18,542 nt of DNA. It comes from Planctomycetaceae bacterium. GTDB taxonomy: Bacteria; Planctomycetota; Planctomycetia; Planctomycetales; Planctomycetaceae. The notes beneath the pieces were generated by a model. That model saw only the letters and a program-made list of their open reading frames with translations. It was not told the origin of the DNA and did no database searches. The stretch covers positions 1 through 18,542 of the forward strand of contig JAGQQT010000014.1 of assembly GCA_020426065.1 (NCBI GenBank), in the 5' to 3' direction. Positions within the stretch are counted from its first letter, which is position 1, and each line of letters begins with the position of its first letter. Below, in pieces: positions 14,343 through 18,542 of the stretch. Position numbers and translations under genes: made by a program.

Positions 14343-17300
14343 ATGCCCTCCACGAAGCTTCAACAAACCTGGCACCCGCAGTGGTTATTCCTCCTGATGA
14401 TGACTGGTTTGTTCCTATCGGATGATAGATCACTCGTTCTGGCAGAAGAGCAGAGCCCGACCCGAGAACAACTCGAGTTCTTCGAAAAACAGGTCCGTCC
14501 ACTCCTGGCGGAACATTGTTATGAATGTCATTCCCGTCAGTCGAAATCCCTCAAAGCAGGTCTGGCGGTCGATTCCCGTCAGGGTTTGCTTACCGGAGGA
14601 GATTCCGGTCCGGCCATTGAACTGGGCAATCACGAATCCAGTCTGCTGCTGGAATCTGTCCGTTACGAATCCTTTGAAATGCCTCCTAAAGGAAAACTGC
14701 CCGAGGAACAGATTCAAATTCTGGAACGCTGGATTGCTCAGGGGGCACCCTGGCCGGCTGAATCAGAAACAAAACCAGCCGAGGAACGTCCCCGCTTTGA
14801 TCTGGAAGCCCGCAGAAAGGAGCAGTGGGCGTGGCAGCCTATTCAGAACCCGCCTCTGCCAGAGGTACAACACTCCGACTGGCCTCGCCAGCCGCTGGAT
14901 CATTTCATCCTGGCTCGGCTCGAAGCAGCCCGGCTGGCTCCAGCAGTTGATGCCGATCGGCTGGTTCTGCTGCGCAGACTCTCGCTGGATCTGACCGGTC
15001 TGCCTCCCGGTCAGGAACAGATGGAGGCGTACCTTGCTGACGATTCTGCTGAGGCACTCGAACGGGTGGTTGATGAATTGCTGGCTTCGCCCCATTATGG
15101 CGAACGCTGGGGGCGTCACTGGCTGGATCTGGTCCGCTATGCCGAATCCCGTGGCCATCAGTTTGATAACGATACCCCCAATGCCTGGCAGTATCGGGAC
15201 TATATTATTCGGGCATTGAATGCAGATGTGAGCTACGATCAGCTGGTGCGGGAACATCTGGCGGGCGACCTGCTTCCTCAACCCCGGTTGAATCCGGAAA
15301 CCGGATTCAATGAATCGATTCTCGGCAGCGGTTTCTGGTACCTGGGAGACTGGCTGCGGGCTCCGGTGGATATCCGGAAGGATGAAACCGACCGCTTCGA
15401 CAACATGATCGATGTCATGTCAAAAACGTTTCTCGGCGTGACGGTCTCCTGTGCCCGCTGCCACGATCACAAGTACGATCCCATATCCATGGCGGACTAC
15501 TATGCTCTCAGTGGATTTCTGCAGAGCAGTGATTATCGCCAGGTCCCCTTCGAGTCTCTCGAACAGAATCGGAAAGTCGCCGCACAGTTGGCCGAACTGG
15601 AAGAGCAGTACCGGGTCAGACTGCAGGACTTGCTCTCTCAAGCCGGTTTGCAGCCACCAGAAGTTTCGGAAGCCAGTTCCGACCACGAGGCGGTGGTGGT
15701 GGACTATGGCCGTTTGCCTCTGGAAGACTACCTGCAGGACGGTGTGATTTTTGGTCAACAGCCGGTGCGTGCCGGGCAATTTTGCTGGAACCAGAAAGGG
15801 GAACTGGAAGTTGCCGGGGAGGCTGCCGCTCGGAATGATCCGTTCTGGCACGGAATCCGTTCGATTACTCTGGGTGAAGTTCGCAATCAGTCCCGACTCG
15901 ACAAGCTCCCCTCGAGCGGGCGGACTCTGAAAACGCCATCCTTTGAACTCAAGAGTGGAAATCTGGCCTGCCTGGTAAAAGGGCGGGGGGATGTTTTTGC
16001 CTGCGTGGATTCCTATCGACTGATCTTTGGCCCGCTGCATGGCGAGACGCTCGTTACCGTCAAGGCGGCCACCAGCTGGACCCGACTGAAACTGGATCGC
16101 TATGTCGGGCATCAGATCCATCTGGAATTTGTCCCGGCGGAGGATTCACAACTTTCCGTTGAACTGGTCGTGCAGGGATTAAAAACGGAAGAACTGAATT
16201 CACTGGAGCAGCAGCGACAACAGCGTTCTGCCTCACTGCAGCAGTACTCCACCAGAGTAGAAGGTCTCCTGCAGGGGAGCGTGCCACCCGGAGTGGATCC
16301 ACAAACTGTGGAGTCGATTCGGAATCTCGTTCGGGCCTGGAAAGAAGAGCGTGAGTCTTTGCGGGAACAGATCGTCCTGACCTCTCACGTCGCTCCCGCA
16401 ATGATGGAAGGGACCGGGGAAGATGATCATGTTCTGATTCGGGGAAACTCTTCTAATCCCGGGCCGATCGAAAAACGGCATTTCCTGACGGCCATCAAAA
16501 CGGCCCAGCCAATGGAAATTTCTACGGGAAGTGGCCGACTGCAACTGGCTGAGGCAATTCTGGACCCCGCCAATCCGCTCACTTCACGTGTGATGGCGAA
16601 TCGGATCTGGCATCACTTACTGGGACGGGGCATTGTGCCGACAGTTGATGACTTTGGCTTTCTGGGGGAACGCCCCACTCATCCTGAACTGCTCGATCAT
16701 CTGGCGATCCGTTTCCAGGAACAGGGCTTCAGCATCAAAAAGATGATCAGGGAAATCGTACTTTCACGCTCCTACCAGATGGCAAGCATGGCCGATCCGC
16801 AGGCGAAAGAACAGGATCCCAAAAATCTGTTGTGGCATCATCGACCGATGAAGCGGTTGCAGGGAGAAGCGATTCGGGATTCTCTGCTGACACTTTCTGG
16901 TCGCCTGGATCGGACTCAGTTTGGGCCTCCCGTTCCCATTCATTTAACGGATTTTATGGATGGACGCGGTCGGCCGGCAAAGAGTGGCCCGCTCGATGGG
17001 GCAGGGCGAAGATCGATTTATATTTCGGTGCGTCGGAACTTTTTGTCTCCGTTCATGCAGGCATTCGATACGCCGGTTCCGTTCAGCACTATGGGAAGAC
17101 GGAATGTTTCGAACGTGCCCGCTCAGGCATTGATTCTGATGAACGACCCCTTCGTGCAGGAGCAGGCGAAAGGCTGGGCAACTCGGGCCTTGGACCTGAA
17201 CGAAGATCCGGCGGAGAGGATCCGCTGGCTCTATCGATCAGCCCTCGTTCGTGATCCAACCGAACAGGAACTGGCTGTCGCCCTGGAGTTTGTGGAAGAA

Positions 17301-17372
17301 TCGTCTCCGGAACGCTGGGCGGATCTGGCTCACATTTTGATCAACACCAAAGAGTTCATCTTCCTGAGGTAA
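14343..17372 (+). CDS. PSCyt1-DUF1549-DUF1553 planctomycete cytochrome-type protein
   Basis: This 1009-residue exported protein has the domain order seen in many planctomycete paralogues. A signal peptide covers about residues 1-35. PSCyt1 (about 40-138) has the heme c motif CYECH (59-63) and a likely distal ligand M113 in FEMPPKG. DUF1549 (about 180-395) has LPP and HYGERWGRHWLDL segments and ends with a second CxxCH, CARCH (370-374), in the family-typical CARCHDHKYDP context. Residues about 460-615 are beta-rich, 615-680 look like a charged coiled coil, and DUF1553 (about 730-1005) includes NRIWHHLLGRG and NVPAQALILMNDP. ATG 14343 is chosen because it places the hydrophobic signal near the N terminus; it lacks a clear ribosome site, and GTG 14283 is the alternative (1029 residues). 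It is followed after 3 bases by a DUF1501 gene, its usual partner. The function is unknown; redox-linked breakdown of complex glycans is a common inference. Confidence 0.9.
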   Translation: MPSTKLQQTWHPQWLFLLMMTGLFLSDDRSLVLAEEQSPTREQLEFFEKQVRPLLAEHCYECHSRQSKSLKAGLAVDSRQGLLTGGDSGPAIELGNHESSLLLESVRYESFEMPPKGKLPEEQIQILERWIAQGAPWPAESETKPAEERPRFDLEARRKEQWAWQPIQNPPLPEVQHSDWPRQPLDHFILARLEAARLAPAVDADRLVLLRRLSLDLTGLPPGQEQMEAYLADDSAEALERVVDELLASPHYGERWGRHWLDLVRYAESRGHQFDNDTPNAWQYRDYIIRALNADVSYDQLVREHLAGDLLPQPRLNPETGFNESILGSGFWYLGDWLRAPVDIRKDETDRFDNMIDVMSKTFLGVTVSCARCHDHKYDPISMADYYALSGFLQSSDYRQVPFESLEQNRKVAAQLAELEEQYRVRLQDLLSQAGLQPPEVSEASSDHEAVVVDYGRLPLEDYLQDGVIFGQQPVRAGQFCWNQKGELEVAGEAAARNDPFWHGIRSITLGEVRNQSRLDKLPSSGRTLKTPSFELKSGNLACLVKGRGDVFACVDSYRLIFGPLHGETLVTVKAATSWTRLKLDRYVGHQIHLEFVPAEDSQLSVELVVQGLKTEELNSLEQQRQQRSASLQQYSTRVEGLLQGSVPPGVDPQTVESIRNLVRAWKEERESLREQIVLTSHVAPAMMEGTGEDDHVLIRGNSSNPGPIEKRHFLTAIKTAQPMEISTGSGRLQLAEAILDPANPLTSRVMANRIWHHLLGRGIVPTVDDFGFLGERPTHPELLDHLAIRFQEQGFSIKKMIREIVLSRSYQMASMADPQAKEQDPKNLLWHHRPMKRLQGEAIRDSLLTLSGRLDRTQFGPPVPIHLTDFMDGRGRPAKSGPLDGAGRRSIYISVRRNFLSPFMQAFDTPVPFSTMGRRNVSNVPAQALILMNDPFVQEQAKGWATRALDLNEDPAERIRWLYRSALVRDPTEQELAVALEFVEESSPERWADLAHILINTKEFIFLR
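17366..17370 (+). promoter_or_regulatory. Ribosome binding site overlapping the preceding stop codon
   Basis: GAGGT, just before ATG 17376, overlaps the last codons and the stop of the DUF1553 gene. The arrangement suggests translational coupling of the pair. Confidence 0.6.
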
Positions 17373-17375
17373 TCG

Positions 17376-18542
17376 ATGTCTGTTCGTCGTGCACATTTTC
17401 ATCTGCCAGGTTTTTCTCGTCGGGAGATGCTGCTGCGCAGCGCGAATGGGTTTGGTGCACTGGCGTTGACCGCCTTGTCTCAGAATCGTCTGTTTGGAGA
17501 TTCATCCGCTCAGCCCGTATCGCAGGCTGGTCATGGGCCACATCACCTTGCCCGAGCCCGCAATGTCATTTTTCTCTACATGGATGGTGGCCCTTCCCAG
17601 ATCGACACTTTTGATCCCAAGTCAATACTCCGGGAATACAACGGACGCAGTCCGGGTGACCTGTTCAAGGTTGAGCCAACCCAGTTCAACAATATCGGCA
17701 AAGTGCTGGGGAGCCTGTGGGACTTCAAGCAATATGGTGAGTCCGGCATTCCGGTCAGCGATCTGTTTCCACAGATTGCCACGTGCGTGGATGATCTGGC
17801 CGTAGTCCGCTCACTCACTTCCGAATTTCCTGAGCATGCGTTTGCCAACTATTTTCTGCATACCGGACTGGGACTGCAGGGTCGCCCCAGCATGGGAGCC
17901 TGGATCAATTACGGTCTGGGAAGTGAATGTGAGAACCTCCCTGGGTTTGTCGTGCTGAATGGCGGGCTGATTCCTCCCGGCGGGATGGACTGTTTTGGTA
18001 GTGGATTTCTTCCCGCCAGTTTTCAGGGTTCGCTGTTCAAGCCGGCAGGAACTGGAGTGGCCAACATCCAGCGCAGGGAACCAACCGAACTCCGGCAGCA
18101 GGAAAAGCTGGCCATGGTTCGTCGACTCGATACTCTGGCAGCGGGGCAGTTCGGCAAAACGGATGCGATTGAATCGGCCATTCGCAATCATGAACTCGCT
18201 TTTCAGATGCAGATGGCCGTGCCGGATGTGATGTCCCTGGAGAATGAACCGCGATATCTCAAGCAGATGTATGGTCTGGAAGCGGAATACCAGCCCACAA
18301 AAATCTACGCCGCTCAATGTCTGATTGCCCGCAGAATGATTGAACGTGGAGTGCGGTTTATCGAATTGACCTGCCCAAACGTGGGATCGGATCGCTGGGA
18401 TCAGCATTCCAATCTGAAAGCCGGACACGAAGACAATGCCCGAGCCGTCGATCAGCCGATCGCTGCTCTGCTGAAGGATCTGAAGCAGCGCGGTTTGCTG
18501 GATGAGACACTGGTCGTCTGGGCGGGAGAGTTTGGACGGACT
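17376..18542 (+). CDS. DUF1501 protein, Tat-exported, 3' truncated
   Basis: The frame is open for 389 codons to the window edge, so the C terminus is missing. A Tat signal, GFSRREMLL (R15-R16), is followed by a hydrophobic stretch of Ala, Leu and Gly. The domain belongs to the alkaline phosphatase/sulfatase-like fold: FLYMDGGPSQ (66-75) with D70 and D77, then HTGLG, NYGLG and FVVLNGG segments. The window ends within WAGEFGRT, a conserved late motif of DUF1501, so roughly the last 80-100 residues are likely lost. The start is fixed by GAGGT upstream, with only 3 bases between it and the preceding stop; the two genes are clearly one operon. DUF1501 proteins are abundant in planctomycetes beside PSCyt1/DUF1549/DUF1553 genes, and their reaction is not established. 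The family call is firm. Confidence 0.93.
   Translation, partial: MSVRRAHFHLPGFSRREMLLRSANGFGALALTALSQNRLFGDSSAQPVSQAGHGPHHLARARNVIFLYMDGGPSQIDTFDPKSILREYNGRSPGDLFKVEPTQFNNIGKVLGSLWDFKQYGESGIPVSDLFPQIATCVDDLAVVRSLTSEFPEHAFANYFLHTGLGLQGRPSMGAWINYGLGSECENLPGFVVLNGGLIPPGGMDCFGSGFLPASFQGSLFKPAGTGVANIQRREPTELRQQEKLAMVRRLDTLAAGQFGKTDAIESAIRNHELAFQMQMAVPDVMSLENEPRYLKQMYGLEAEYQPTKIYAAQCLIARRMIERGVRFIELTCPNVGSDRWDQHSNLKAGHEDNARAVDQPIAALLKDLKQRGLLDETLVVWAGEFGRT

Overview
The window looks like chromosome from a planctomycete (class Planctomycetia; genus not determinable, GC is moderate). The case rests on gene content: a PSCyt1/DUF1549/DUF1553 protein followed 3 bases later by a DUF1501 protein, two sulfatases, several Tat-exported Gfo/Idh/MocA and TIM-barrel sugar enzymes, and repeated use of the DUF1080 (3-keto-disaccharide hydrolase) domain. 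No tRNA, rRNA, CRISPR array, insertion sequence or phage gene was seen.

Region 1 (1-9642, all + strand) is a carbohydrate-processing locus. It holds a Gfo/Idh/MocA oxidoreductase cut by the left window edge, a second Tat-exported Gfo/Idh/MocA enzyme, a nitrilase-DUF1080 fusion, a Tat-exported sugar isomerase/epimerase-type TIM barrel, a sulfatase, and a sulfatase-DUF1080 fusion. Intergenic gaps are about 172, 71, 77, 202 and 67 bases. A hairpin-T-tract terminator lies after the first gene, and a strong bidirectional terminator (9715-9748) closes the locus. The combination of C3-oxidising oxidoreductases, DUF1080 and an AP-endonuclease-2-type TIM barrel matches known 3-keto-glycoside cleavage chemistry. 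Adding sulfatases and an amidase-type enzyme suggests an exported pathway for a sulfated, possibly amide-bearing, glycan; the substrate is inference.

Region 2 (9771-12160) has a minus-strand putative outer-membrane beta-barrel protein with a Tyr/Gln/Pro-rich then Cys-rich N-terminal segment, a 458-base gap with no gene that I can support, and a + strand SRAP (YedK/HMCES-like) protein for abasic-site protection.

Region 3 (12166-14097, minus) is a large acyl-CoA dehydrogenase whose stop lies 5 bases from the SRAP stop. A divergent promoter region of 245 bases follows.

Region 4 (14343-18542, +) is the typical planctomycete pair: a c-type cytochrome-like PSCyt1-DUF1549-DUF1553 protein and a DUF1501 protein that is cut by the right window edge.
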